Positions 5,727 to 14,322 of a stretch of DNA of 23,603 nt are shown here, piece after piece; position 1 is the first letter of the stretch, and the number at the start of each line of letters is the position of its first letter. Under the pieces are notes generated by a model. The model saw only the letters and a list, made by a program, of their open reading frames with translations. It was not told the DNA's origin and ran no database searches. Source of the DNA: JAIEPW01 sp964406035 (GTDB taxonomy: Bacteria; Acidobacteriota; Terriglobia; Bryobacterales; Bryobacteraceae). The stretch is from positions 1 through 23,603 of the forward strand of contig CAYOQB010000083.1 in the NCBI GenBank assembly GCA_964406035.1. Reading direction: 5' to 3'. The position numbers and the translations under genes were made by a program.

Positions 5727-8474
5727 TCACCGCAGAACCTTGGACAGCGCCTGCGCGGTGTGGCCTTTTCGCGCCTTCACGATCTGTTCCGGCGTGCCGG
5801 TGGCGACGATGTGGCCGCCGCGGTCGCCGCCCTCGGGGCCCAGGTCGATAATCCAGTCGGCGGCCTTGATGATATCCAGGTGGTGCTCGATGATGATCAC
5901 CGTGTTCCCCAGGTCCACCAGGCGCTGCAGCACATCCAGCAGTTTGCGGACGTCCTCGAAGTGAAGCCCGGTGGTGGGTTCGTCCAGGATGTAGACGGTT
6001 TTGCCGGTTTGCCGCCGGCTCAGCTCGCGGGCCAGCTTGATGCGCTGCGCTTCTCCGCCGGAAAGCGTCGTGGAGGATTGTCCCAGGTGGATGTATCCGA
6101 GGCCGACCTCCACCAGGGTCTCCAGCTTGTTCTTGATCTGCGGGATATTCTCGAGCGCGCCCAACGCTTCTTCCACGGTCGCTTCCAGCAGGTCGGCGAT
6201 CGAGTATCCGCGATACTTCACCTGCAGGGTTTCGTAGTTGTAGCGGCGTCCGCGGCAGACGTCGCAGGTGACGAAGACGTCCGGCAGGAAGTTCATTTCG
6301 ATGCGCTTCAGTCCGTCGCCCTGGCAGGCTTCGCAGCGTCCGCCCTTGACGTTGAAGCTGAAGCGGCCGGGTTTGTAGCCGCGCTCGCGAGCCTCGGGCA
6401 GCATCGCGAACAGATCGCGGATGGGAGTGAACACGCCGGTGTAGGTGGCCGGATTAGATCGCGGCGTGCGGCCGATGGCCGATTGATCGATGTCGATCAC
6501 CTTGTCCACGAGGTCCAGGCCTTCGATGGAGCCGTGGGCGCCTGGTTCCGTTCGCGAGCCCCACACGTGGGCGGCCAGCGCGCGGTACAGGATGTCGTTC
6601 ACCAGGGTCGATTTTCCGCTGCCGCTGACCCCCGTCACCACGGTCAGCAGGCCGAGCGGGAACTCGGCGTCGGCGTTCTTCAGGTTGTGCTCGGCCGCGC
6701 CGCGGATCGCCAGCTTGCCATGTGAGGGCTTGCGACGGGAAGCCGGGGCGGGGATCCTGCGCGCGCCGGAGAGATACTGCCCGGTGAGCGATTCCGGCGA
6801 GGCTTCGATCTGTTGCGGCGTACCTTGCGCCACCACGCCGCCTCCCAGGCGGCCCGCGCCCGGTCCGAGGTCGATCACATAGTCGGCGCGTTCAATGGTT
6901 TCGGCGTCGTGTTCCACCACCAGCACCGTGTTCCCGAGGTCGCGCAAGGCGGACAGCGTTTCCAGGAGCTTGCCGTTATCGCGGGGATGCAATCCGATGG
7001 AGGGCTCATCCAGCACGTACAGCACGCCGCGCAGCTTGGAGCCGATCTGCGTGGCCAGGCGGATACGCTGCGCTTCCCCTCCCGAGAGCGTCGCCGAGGA
7101 GCGATCCAGGCTGAGATAATCGAGCCCCACCGCTTCCAGGAATCCCAAGCGGTTGCTGATCTCCTCCACCACACGTCCCGCCACCTGGCGCTCGCGATCG
7201 GTGAGTTCCCATTTGCGCGCCGCGGGCGCCGCCCGGGCCACCGGCATGGAGGTGAACTCCGCGATCGAAATCCCCTTCACGCGAACGGCAAGGCTGGATG
7301 GCTTCAGCCGTTTCCCGCCGCATTCCGAACAGGTCGCCGGCGACATGTAGTCCATCAGCCAGTCGCGGTACCCGGGGCTCGCCTCCTCGTAGGTCTCGTC
7401 CAGGATTCCCAGAATCCCCGGCGTCCCGTTGGCGCCGTGCAGCAGCGTATTCTGTGCTTTCTTGGTCAGGTCGCCGAAAGCTTTTTGCATCGGGATCTTG
7501 GATTTCGCCGCCAGATCCGTCAGGCGCTGGCTCATGTAGCTGGAACTCGCGCCCGGACCGAGGCCGCCATCGAACAGCGGTTTTGAGGAATCGACGATCA
7601 CCTTCAAGGGATCGAAGCTCCACTTGCTGCCGAGCCCGGAGCAAGCCTCGCACGCGCCGAACGGGCTGTTGAAGGAGAAGGAACGCGGCTCCAGCTCGGG
7701 AACGCTTGCGCCGCACTGCGGGCAGGCGAGTTTTTGTGAAAACAGGCGCTCCTCGCCGTTCACCACCGCCACCTGCACCAGACCGTTGGCCATCTTGGTC
7801 GCGGTCTGGATGGATGCCTCCAGGCGCTTCTCGATGCCAGGCTTGATCAGCAGCCGGTCGACAACCACCTCGATCGTGTGATTCTTCCGCCGGTCCAACG
7901 TAATTTCTTCGTCCAGGGATCGCAGTACGCCGTCGATCCGGGCGCGGACGAAACCCTGCCGGGCCAGCTTCTCCAACTCCTTCTTGTACTCGCCCTTGCG
8001 GCCGCGAACCATCGGCGCCAGGATCATCACCCGCTCGTCCTGCCGAAGCGCGAGGATCTGCTCGAGAATCTGATCCGCCGTTTGGCGCGAAATCTCCAGG
8101 TTGCATTCCGGGCAGTGCGGCACCCCGATGGAGGAGTACAGCACCCGCAGATAATCGTAGATCTCGGTGACGGTTCCCACCGTGGAGCGCGGGCTGCGGC
8201 TGGTAGTCTTCTGCTCAATCGAGATCGCCGGGCTCAGCCCATCGATCGAATCCACGTCCGGCCGCTCCATCTGATCGAGAAACTGGCGGGCGTAGGGCGA
8301 AAGTGTCTCTACATAGCGCCGCTGCCCCTCGGCGTAGATGGTGTCGAAGGCCAGGGAACTCTTGCCGGAACCGCTCAATCCCGTGATCACTGTCAACGAG
8401 TTGCGCGGAATCAGGACGTCAATGTTCTTCAGGTTATGTTGGCGTGCGCCATGGACGGTGATTTGTCGCAGCAT
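5727..8474 (-). CDS. uvrA: Excinuclease ABC subunit A (UvrA)
   Basis: The protein has 915 residues, slightly short of the usual 930-950. UvrA is the ATP-driven DNA-damage sensor of nucleotide excision repair; it loads UvrB on lesions and acts as a cytoplasmic dimer. Two ABC ATPase halves are clear: Walker A GLSGSGKS at 32-39 and GVSGSGKS at 615-622, each followed later by an LSGGEAQRI signature and a DEP Walker B. Zinc-binding CxxC pairs are visible at CPQC/CEAC (N-terminal half) and CEAC/CDVC (C-terminal half). A further CPEC at VPHCPEC belongs to the UvrB-binding region. It is the first gene of a minus-strand unit. I see no obvious LexA box in the short upstream region, though LexA sites of this phylum are not ones I can reliably recognise. 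Confidence 0.97.
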   Translation of the reverse strand: MLRQITVHGARQHNLKNIDVLIPRNSLTVITGLSGSGKSSLAFDTIYAEGQRRYVETLSPYARQFLDQMERPDVDSIDGLSPAISIEQKTTSRSPRSTVGTVTEIYDYLRVLYSSIGVPHCPECNLEISRQTADQILEQILALRQDERVMILAPMVRGRKGEYKKELEKLARQGFVRARIDGVLRSLDEEITLDRRKNHTIEVVVDRLLIKPGIEKRLEASIQTATKMANGLVQVAVVNGEERLFSQKLACPQCGASVPELEPRSFSFNSPFGACEACSGLGSKWSFDPLKVIVDSSKPLFDGGLGPGASSSYMSQRLTDLAAKSKIPMQKAFGDLTKKAQNTLLHGANGTPGILGILDETYEEASPGYRDWLMDYMSPATCSECGGKRLKPSSLAVRVKGISIAEFTSMPVARAAPAARKWELTDRERQVAGRVVEEISNRLGFLEAVGLDYLSLDRSSATLSGGEAQRIRLATQIGSKLRGVLYVLDEPSIGLHPRDNGKLLETLSALRDLGNTVLVVEHDAETIERADYVIDLGPGAGRLGGGVVAQGTPQQIEASPESLTGQYLSGARRIPAPASRRKPSHGKLAIRGAAEHNLKNADAEFPLGLLTVVTGVSGSGKSTLVNDILYRALAAHVWGSRTEPGAHGSIEGLDLVDKVIDIDQSAIGRTPRSNPATYTGVFTPIRDLFAMLPEARERGYKPGRFSFNVKGGRCEACQGDGLKRIEMNFLPDVFVTCDVCRGRRYNYETLQVKYRGYSIADLLEATVEEALGALENIPQIKNKLETLVEVGLGYIHLGQSSTTLSGGEAQRIKLARELSRRQTGKTVYILDEPTTGLHFEDVRKLLDVLQRLVDLGNTVIIIEHHLDIIKAADWIIDLGPEGGDRGGHIVATGTPEQIVKARKGHTAQALSKVLR

Positions 8475-8547
8475 AGGACGGGATCCGGACGGGAAGGCGA
8501 ACTCTCTATTTTCTCATGAATGCCGATGGCGGCATACAGCCTTGGCC

Positions 8548-8556
8548 TGATATGCT
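8548..8556 (+). promoter_or_regulatory. Candidate extended -10 box for the M23 peptidase gene
   Basis: TGATATGCT combines the TGN extension with a TATGCT hexamer. The hexamer ends eight bases before the GTG at 8565, predicting a start of transcription at or within two bases of that codon. No -35 box of good quality is visible. The box lies in the 90-base gap between divergent uvrA and this gene. Confidence 0.4.
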
Positions 8557-8564
8557 GGAAAACC

Positions 8565-9374
8565 GTGCGAAGGAACCGCGTCACCTTCGGACCCGGGCTG
8601 GTGGCATGCCTTGTCTGCATGTTGCTGGCGGCGGGAGCATTGTCCGCGGCCACCAAGGCCGTTGGAAAGCCCGTTACGAAGGCCGCCGCGAAGTCGAAGC
8701 CGCGCGCCAAGGCAACCACCTCCTCGAAGACAAAGCCCGCCGCGGCTCGGCCCCGCGCCGGGAAAACCGTCGCGCGCAAGAAGCCCGGAGCGGTGGTGCA
8801 ACGCGCGGCGTACCGCAAGCCGGTGAGACCGCGGAGGGCGGTCGCGCCCGCGTACTCGCGCTGGGCGGTGGCCAATCCGGTATTCGACGAGCTCCCGCCG
8901 ATGGTCGCGCCGATCGGCGATCTGGCGCCTTCCGATCTGCAGAATTCGTTTTTCCACCGGCGGCGGAGCGGCCTGGTGCATTACGCCATCGACATCTTCC
9001 GGCCCATTGGCGCGCCCCTTCTGGCGGTGGTGGATGGCGTGGTGGAAAAGATGCACAACAACCGTCTGGGCGGCACGACGCTGTACTTGGTGGACGAAGC
9101 GCGGAACTTCCGCTTCTACTACGCGCATCTGGACGGCTACGCCCCGGGCCTTGCCGAAGGCCAGCCGGTTCGCCGCGGCGAGCTTCTGGGCTACGTCGGA
9201 AACACCGGAAATGCGCGCTACACTTCCCCTCACTTGCACTTCCAGGTGCTGAAGGCGCATCCCTCCGAGGCGTGGTGGAAACATATCGGAATTCTGAATC
9301 CGTTCCCCCTGCTGAGCGAGCTGCTCAGGCGGGAACTGGTCCGGGACAGCATCGCCGTCGAGCCCGAACAGTAA
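8565..9374 (+). CDS. Exported M23/LytM-family peptidase with a basic linker
   Basis: From the GTG at 8565 the protein has 269 residues. This start gives a clean signal peptide (Arg-rich n-region, hydrophobic core near 11-26, ALSA cleavage region); an in-frame ATG at 8520 would add 15 residues ahead of it. Residues about 29-93 are a Lys/Ala/Pro/Arg-rich low-complexity linker. The LytM domain follows, with zinc ligands His139 and Asp143 (HYAID, the HxxxD motif) and the HLH pair His223/His225, plus YYAHLDGY. Family members cut peptide cross-links in peptidoglycan or serve as activators of amidases; the intact zinc site points to an active enzyme in the periplasm. It diverges from uvrA. The Gly of the usual HxGxD is Ala here. 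Confidence 0.9.
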   Translation: MRRNRVTFGPGLVACLVCMLLAAGALSAATKAVGKPVTKAAAKSKPRAKATTSSKTKPAAARPRAGKTVARKKPGAVVQRAAYRKPVRPRRAVAPAYSRWAVANPVFDELPPMVAPIGDLAPSDLQNSFFHRRRSGLVHYAIDIFRPIGAPLLAVVDGVVEKMHNNRLGGTTLYLVDEARNFRFYYAHLDGYAPGLAEGQPVRRGELLGYVGNTGNARYTSPHLHFQVLKAHPSEAWWKHIGILNPFPLLSELLRRELVRDSIAVEPEQ

Positions 9375-9380
9375 TTCCGG

Positions 9381-9386
9381 TATAAT
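9381..9386 (+). promoter_or_regulatory. Consensus -10 box immediately before the amidohydrolase start
   Basis: A perfect TATAAT ends eight bases before the ATG at 9395. The sequence between them (CGCTCGCG) has no Shine-Dalgarno. Transcription would begin at or within two bases of the ATG, giving a leaderless message. The -35 region is poor. Confidence 0.55.
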
Positions 9387-9394
9387 CGCTCGCG

Positions 9395-11050
9395 ATGATG
9401 CGAGCCTCTTCGCGCCGTGCCTTTCTCGGCTCCTGTGCCGCACCGTTCCTTTCGCGCGCGGGCGTCGTCGCGCCGGAGCTGATCCTGTACAACGCGAATA
9501 TCTTTACCGTGGACGCCGCCAACCCGCGCGCGCAGGCCGTGGCGATCGCCGGCGGACGTCTGCTGGCGGTCGGCTCCAATCAGGAAGTCCGCGCGCTGGC
9601 TTCCGCCGGGACCCGCCAGACCGACCTCGGCGGCAGAACGGTGCTGCCGGGCTTTGTCGACGCGCACAGCCACCCGGCGAGTTCCGGGCTCAGCCACCTG
9701 CGCCAGGTAGACTGCGATCTCCGCTCCATCGGGGAAATCCAAGCCGCGATTCGCGCCAAGGCCGCGAAAACGCCCGCCGGCGAGTGGGTGCTGGGCTTCA
9801 AGTACGACGACACCAAGACCGCCGAGGGACGCAAGCTGAACCGGGCGGATCTCGACGCCGCCGCTCCGAATCACCCGGTGATGATCACGCATCGCGGCGG
9901 GCATACCGCGTATGTGAACTCCAGGGCTCTGCAGATCGCGGATGTCAACGATCGCACTTCGGATCCGCCCGGCGGGCACTTCGATCGCGATGCGGCGGGC
10001 AAGCTGACCGGAGGCTTGCGCGAAACCGCGCGCAACTCCTTCCTCCGCCGTATTCCATCCACGTATACGCGCGAGGATCGCCGGGAAGGCGTGAAGATCA
10101 TCTCCGGCATGATGACCCGCGCCGGCATCACCAGCGTGCATGACACCGGCGGCTCGCCGGACGACCTCCGCGCCTATCAGGACGCCTTCGAGTCCGGCGA
10201 TCTGAACCTGCGCGTGTATTGCTTCATCGGCCAGGCGAACCTCGATCGCATGATCGCCGCCGGCATTCGCACCGGCCTGGGCAACGAATGGGTCCGCGTG
10301 GGCGGCGTGAAGCTGATGTGCGACGGCTCCATCTCCGAGCGCACCGCCCGCCTGGCCGAGCCTTATGTCGGCCGCCCCGACGACTACGGCATCCTGGTCA
10401 CGCCCGAGGACCAGCTCTACGAGCAGGCTCGTAAGGCGCATCTGGCCGGCTGGCAGATCGGCACGCACTGCAACGGCGATTACGCCATCGACATGACGCT
10501 GCGCGTGTACGAGCGCCTGCATCGCGAGTCTCCCCGCCGTGACCCCCGCTTCCGGCTGGAGCACTGCACCATGATCAACGACAGCCTGGTTCGCCGTATC
10601 AAGGCGCTGGGCGCGATCCCCACGCCGTTTTCCACTTACGTTTACTATCACGGCGAGAAAATGGCCGAATACGGCGCGGAGCGCCTGAATCGCATGTTCG
10701 CGCTGCGCAGTTTCCTGGACGCCGGCGTGATGGCGACGCAAGCCTCTGATTACCCGCCCGGCCCGTTCGAGCCGATGATGGCCCTGCAGTCCGAAGTGAC
10801 GCGTACCGACATGAACGGCAACGTCTGGGGTCCCCGGCAGAAGATCCGCCTGGACGAGGCGATCCGCGTGGGAACGCTGCACGGCGCCTTTGCCGCGTTC
10901 GAGGAAAAGCACAAAGGCTCGCTGGAACCCGGCAAGCTGGCGGATCTGGTGGTGCTCGGACGGGATCCGTTCCGCGAGGATCCGCTGAACCTGGTGAAAA
11001 TACCCATCGAACGCACCATGGCCGGCGGACGCTGGGTGTACGAATCCTGA
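9395..11050 (+). CDS. Tat-exported amidohydrolase (YtcJ-like, PF07969 type)
   Basis: The protein has 551 residues. The N-terminus carries a twin-arginine motif SSRRAFLGS followed by a weakly hydrophobic stretch, indicating folded export by the Tat pathway. The amidohydrolase TIM-barrel is clear: the DAHSHP motif with His91 and His93, Lys306 in GVKLMCDG as a candidate bridging residue, His358 (GTHCNGD), His390 (RLEHC) and Asp452 (ASDYPPG). The C-terminal EPGKLADLVVL stretch is the usual return to the small beta domain. YtcJ-like enzymes hydrolyse amide or related bonds in diverse and mostly unknown substrates; a periplasmic amide-hydrolysing role is inference. It stands alone with its own -10 box. 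ATGATG begins the gene, so initiation at 9398 is equally possible. Confidence 0.92.
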   Translation: MMRASSRRAFLGSCAAPFLSRAGVVAPELILYNANIFTVDAANPRAQAVAIAGGRLLAVGSNQEVRALASAGTRQTDLGGRTVLPGFVDAHSHPASSGLSHLRQVDCDLRSIGEIQAAIRAKAAKTPAGEWVLGFKYDDTKTAEGRKLNRADLDAAAPNHPVMITHRGGHTAYVNSRALQIADVNDRTSDPPGGHFDRDAAGKLTGGLRETARNSFLRRIPSTYTREDRREGVKIISGMMTRAGITSVHDTGGSPDDLRAYQDAFESGDLNLRVYCFIGQANLDRMIAAGIRTGLGNEWVRVGGVKLMCDGSISERTARLAEPYVGRPDDYGILVTPEDQLYEQARKAHLAGWQIGTHCNGDYAIDMTLRVYERLHRESPRRDPRFRLEHCTMINDSLVRRIKALGAIPTPFSTYVYYHGEKMAEYGAERLNRMFALRSFLDAGVMATQASDYPPGPFEPMMALQSEVTRTDMNGNVWGPRQKIRLDEAIRVGTLHGAFAAFEEKHKGSLEPGKLADLVVLGRDPFREDPLNLVKIPIERTMAGGRWVYES

Positions 11051-11098
11051 CCCGGCACTGGAACGCGAATTGCAGCACGTCCCTTGAGGAGTGCTTCC

Positions 11099-11860
11099 AT
11101 GCGTACAGTGTTCTTACTAATTTCAACGGCGGCATTGGCGTCCTGGATGCCGCTGAGCGCGCAGTGGGGCGGCAACCCCGCCGACTTCCGGCCTTACTTC
11201 GAGCGGTACGATCCGAACGCGCCGGAAGGTTCCTGCACGCTGCGCCTCCGGATCGACGAAGAGGCCGAGGTCCGGATGCAGCAGGACCGGGTGCAAATCC
11301 GCACCTTGCGCGGCAAGCCCGGCAGCGACGCCGGCAGCCAGTGCACCAGTCCGATGCCGCGCCGGGGCATCACCAACTTCGACTTCCGCAAAACCGGCGG
11401 CCGCGGCGAAGTGCAAGTGATCCAGCAGCCCGGCGCCAGCAGCAACGTCTTTGCTGCCCGCATCAGCGACCGGGATTCCGGCGACGATACTTACGTTCTG
11501 GAGATCCGCTGGCAAGCCGACCGCTTCACCGGCGGCAACGTCAATCCCAATAATCCGAACCGCCCCGGTGGCGGGTGGGGAGACTGGCCGCCTTCCGGCA
11601 ATCCCCCGCTCGAAGCCGATCTTCGCGATGTCCGGCGCAACTGCCGGGAGGCGGTTCGTTCGGAAGCCTCGCGCCGCTTCCGCGCGTATGACGTCGATGT
11701 GCGTTTCAACCAGGAAACCGACTCCAGTCCGAACGGAAGGTGGGCCATTCTAACTGGCGATGCCTTGGGTCGGGACAACTGGTCCAATCAAACTTATCGT
11801 TTCCAGTGCCGCGTGGACGCGGATACCGGCCGCGTGCAGCGCGTACGGGTGTGGCGCTAA
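11099..11860 (+). CDS. Secreted hypothetical protein
   Basis: The protein has 253 residues. A strong GAGGAG ribosome binding site at 11086-11091, seven bases before the ATG at 11099, decides the start; an in-frame TTG at 11084 would place the site inside the gene. A signal peptide (MRTVFLLISTAALASWMPLSAQ) is followed by a charged beta-rich region with two cysteines (in EGSCTLRLR and SQCTSPM), a Gly/Pro/Asn-rich linker near residues 150-170, and a C-terminal part with two more cysteines (RRNCREAV, YRFQCRVD). Four cysteines in an exported protein suggest two disulfides. The ending, with YRFQCRVDADTGRV, resembles the style of small acidobacterial secreted proteins, but I recognise no family and assign no function. 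Confidence 0.8.
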   Translation: MRTVFLLISTAALASWMPLSAQWGGNPADFRPYFERYDPNAPEGSCTLRLRIDEEAEVRMQQDRVQIRTLRGKPGSDAGSQCTSPMPRRGITNFDFRKTGGRGEVQVIQQPGASSNVFAARISDRDSGDDTYVLEIRWQADRFTGGNVNPNNPNRPGGGWGDWPPSGNPPLEADLRDVRRNCREAVRSEASRRFRAYDVDVRFNQETDSSPNGRWAILTGDALGRDNWSNQTYRFQCRVDADTGRVQRVRVWR

Positions 11861-11877
11861 CCCGATTCCGCATCCGA

Positions 11878-11883
11878 TACGAT
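11878..11883 (+). promoter_or_regulatory. Candidate -10 box for the M20 peptidase gene
   Basis: TACGAT ends directly at the first of two in-frame ATG codons (11884) and six bases before the second (11890). If it is a real -10 box, the transcript starts near 11890 and the second ATG is the true, leaderless start. No good -35 box or Shine-Dalgarno is present. Confidence 0.4.
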
Positions 11884-11889
11884 ATGCGG

Positions 11890-13167
11890 ATGCGCCTGGC
11901 ATCCGTGCTGATTCTCGCGGGACTCCTAAACGCCCAGCAGCTCGACTTGGTGGAGAAAAGGATCTCCACAGCGGTCGACGCGGGCGTTCCGGAGTCCCTC
12001 GCGATTTTGGAAAAAGTAGTCAACATCAACAGCGGAACGATGAACCTGGAAGGTGTTCGCCGCGTGGCGGACGTCTTCCGGCCTCAGTTCGAAGCTCTCG
12101 GATTCCAGGTCCGCTGGGTGCCGATGGACCGGGTGAAGCGTGCCGGACATCTGATCGCGGAGCGCACCGGCTCGCGAGGCAAGCGGGTCCTCCTGGTGGG
12201 CCACATGGATACGGTCTTCGAACCCTCCAGCCCCTTCCAGAAGTTCGTCAGGCGCGGCGACACCGCCGAAGGTCCCGGCGTGGACGACATGAAGGGCGGT
12301 CTCGTGGTGATGCTCTATGCGCTGAAGGCGCTCCACGCCGCGGGCGCGCTGGACGACACCCGGATCACCGCCGTGCTTACGGGCGACGAAGAATCGCCCG
12401 GCGAGCCTTTGGCGATCGCGCGCGCTGACTTGATCGAAGCCGGCAAGCGCGCCGATGCCGCGCTCGAGTTCGAAGCCGGACACCGCACCGACGGCCGTGA
12501 CTTCGCCACCATAGCCCGCCGCGGTTACGTCGGCTGGCGGCTGCGCACCACCGGCAGCGGCGGGCACTCCTCCCAGATCTTCGGAGATAGGCTGGGGTAC
12601 GGCGCGATCTATGAGATGTCGCGCATTCTAACCGCATTCCAGGAACAGCTTCGCGAGCCCGACCTGACGTTCAACGCAGGCCTGATCGCGGGCGGCACCA
12701 AGACCAGCTTCGACGCCTCCACCGCGGTGATCTCCGCAACCAGCAAAGCGAACATCGTGCCGGCGGAGGCGGTCGCGCACGGCGACCTGCGGGCGCTGAC
12801 CCAGGAGCAGGTAACTCGCACGCAGAGCAAAATGCGCGAGATCGTGGCGCGGCATCTTCCCGGAACCAACGCGGTTCTCGAGTTCGAGGACGGCTACCCG
12901 CCGATGTCGCCCACCGAGGGGAACCGCAACCTGCTGCGGCTTCTCAACACCGTGAATCGCGACCTGAACCTGGAGGCAATGGACGCTCTGCCGCCTTCCC
13001 TCCGCGGCGCTGGCGACATCTCCTTCGTTGCGCCGTTCGTTGACAGTCTTTCCGGTTTCGGCGCAATCGGCAGCGGCGCGCACGCCCCCGGCGAGACCAT
13101 CGACCTGTCGCGCATTCCGGTCCAGACGAAACGCGCCGCGCTGATGATCTACCGCCTGACGCGCTAA
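11890..13167 (+). CDS. Exported M20-family metallopeptidase (carboxypeptidase G2-like)
   Basis: From the ATG at 11890 the protein has 425 residues; an ATG at 11884 would add two. A short signal peptide ends near LLNAQ. Metal-site motifs of the M20 di-zinc family are present: GHMDT (His105, Asp107), GVDDMKGG (Asp132/133), GDEES (Glu167/168) and a C-terminal SGAHAPGE with His398. A lid/dimerisation domain lies in between, marked by GSGGHSS. Family members cleave C-terminal amino acids such as glutamate from peptides or folate-type compounds; the specific substrate cannot be read from the sequence. It follows an exported amidohydrolase and a secreted protein, so this stretch looks devoted to extracytoplasmic processing of organic nitrogen compounds, which is inference. 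Confidence 0.92.
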   Translation: MRLASVLILAGLLNAQQLDLVEKRISTAVDAGVPESLAILEKVVNINSGTMNLEGVRRVADVFRPQFEALGFQVRWVPMDRVKRAGHLIAERTGSRGKRVLLVGHMDTVFEPSSPFQKFVRRGDTAEGPGVDDMKGGLVVMLYALKALHAAGALDDTRITAVLTGDEESPGEPLAIARADLIEAGKRADAALEFEAGHRTDGRDFATIARRGYVGWRLRTTGSGGHSSQIFGDRLGYGAIYEMSRILTAFQEQLREPDLTFNAGLIAGGTKTSFDASTAVISATSKANIVPAEAVAHGDLRALTQEQVTRTQSKMREIVARHLPGTNAVLEFEDGYPPMSPTEGNRNLLRLLNTVNRDLNLEAMDALPPSLRGAGDISFVAPFVDSLSGFGAIGSGAHAPGETIDLSRIPVQTKRAALMIYRLTR

Positions 13168-13301
13168 AGTGCTACATTGAGGCTTGGCACTGCCTCTGCA
13201 AACAATTGTCTCCATCCTCTAGCCGCACCCGGCCGTTTTCCGGCCGCTGATGTGGCGCTCGTGTCTCCCGCAGCCTTCGTGTCTCATCAGGAGCCTTTGG
13301 C
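13168..13301 (+). other. Intergenic region upstream of rsgA with a short hairpin and AGGAG site
   Basis: The gap holds CGGCCG repeated at 13230-13235 and 13241-13246 around a TTTTC loop, a six-base-pair hairpin without a following T tract, so it is not a typical intrinsic terminator. A possible -10 hexamer TACATT is at 13173-13178. AGGAG at 13289-13293, eight bases before the ATG at 13302, is the rsgA ribosome binding site. Confidence 0.4.
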
Positions 13302-14321
13302 ATGTCTCTACGAGACTGGGGATGGCAATCCTCGTTTGCAGAACTACTTTCGCCCGGGTTGGAACCCGCCCGGGTCATTTCTCAGGAACGCGATCATTAC
13401 CTGGTAATCACCGCATCGGGCGAGCGCTCCGCCGAATCGAGCGGACGCCTGCTCTATGCAGCCGAACCCCCGGTCGCCGGCGACTGGGTCGGCTTGCGAT
13501 CGCAGATGGTCATCGATGAAATCCTGCCGCGGCGTACCCGGCTCTCGCGCCGCCAGCCGGGCAAGCGGGACGAAGAGCAAGTGCTCGCCGCCAACATCGA
13601 TCTCGTGCTGGTGGTGACGGGGCTTGACCACGACTTCAACCTCCGCCGGCTGGAGCGATACAAGATTGTAGTGGCTGAGAGCGGGGCGGACCTCGCCCTG
13701 ATCCTGAACAAAGCCGACCTGCACCCGAACGTGGGCGCGGCCGTGGCCTCCGTGCGCGGCATCGCGCCCGGCGCGCCGGTGCTCGCCATCAGCGCCCAGA
13801 CCGGTGAGGGCCTGGATGCCGTGCGGGATCTCTTGCAACCCGGCAGGACGGCCGCCCTCGCAGGCTCGTCCGGCGCGGGCAAGAGCACGCTTCTGAACCG
13901 CCTGCTCGGGTCGGACCAGCAGCAGACGACCCCGGTCCGCGCCGGCGACAATCGCGGCCGTCACACCACCACTCGCCGGCAGCTTTTTCCGATCCCCGGC
14001 GGCGGGCTGCTCCTGGATCAGCCCGGCATTCGGGAGCTGCAGTTCTGGGGCGGCGGCGCCGGCGATGCCTTCGGCGAAATCGCCGAGCTGGCAAAAGGAT
14101 GCCGCTACGCCGATTGCCGCCATTCCGCGGAACCGGGATGCGCGGTGATCGCCGCTGCATCGCAAGGCACGTTGGATCCGGGACGCCTGGAAAGTTACCG
14201 CAAGCTCTCCAAGGAGCTCGCCTTCGCGGAACGGCAGACGAACGTCGCCGCCGCGCAAGCGGAAAAGCGGCGCTGGAAATCGATTCACCGGAGCATGAAG
14301 AGGTGGCGCAGGGAGAACTGA
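13302..14321 (+). CDS. rsgA: Ribosome small-subunit-dependent GTPase A
   Basis: The protein has 339 residues. RsgA is a late-acting GTPase that checks 30S subunit maturation in the cytoplasm. Its hallmark circular permutation is visible: the G4 motif NKAD (136-139) and the SAQTGEG G5 motif precede the Walker A loop GSSGAGKS (188-195) and the G3 motif DQPG (239-242). An N-terminal OB-fold lies at about 1-90. The C-terminal zinc motif is complete (Cys267, Cys272, His274, Cys280), followed by a basic helical tail. The start is set by AGGAG eight bases upstream. The G3 motif has Gln where Thr or Ser is more usual. Its stop is one base from the stop of the convergent beta-propeller gene. Confidence 0.96.
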   Translation: MSLRDWGWQSSFAELLSPGLEPARVISQERDHYLVITASGERSAESSGRLLYAAEPPVAGDWVGLRSQMVIDEILPRRTRLSRRQPGKRDEEQVLAANIDLVLVVTGLDHDFNLRRLERYKIVVAESGADLALILNKADLHPNVGAAVASVRGIAPGAPVLAISAQTGEGLDAVRDLLQPGRTAALAGSSGAGKSTLLNRLLGSDQQQTTPVRAGDNRGRHTTTRRQLFPIPGGGLLLDQPGIRELQFWGGGAGDAFGEIAELAKGCRYADCRHSAEPGCAVIAAASQGTLDPGRLESYRKLSKELAFAERQTNVAAAQAEKRRWKSIHRSMKRWRREN

Positions 14322-14322
14322 C

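Noticed and set aside
9230..10912. A 560-codon open frame on the minus strand opposite the amidohydrolase
   Set aside because: The same shadow effect: no recognisable domain, and the plus-strand gene has all metal-binding motifs intact.
13230..13246. Intrinsic terminator after the M20 peptidase gene
   Set aside because: The hairpin is only six base pairs and lacks a downstream T tract.
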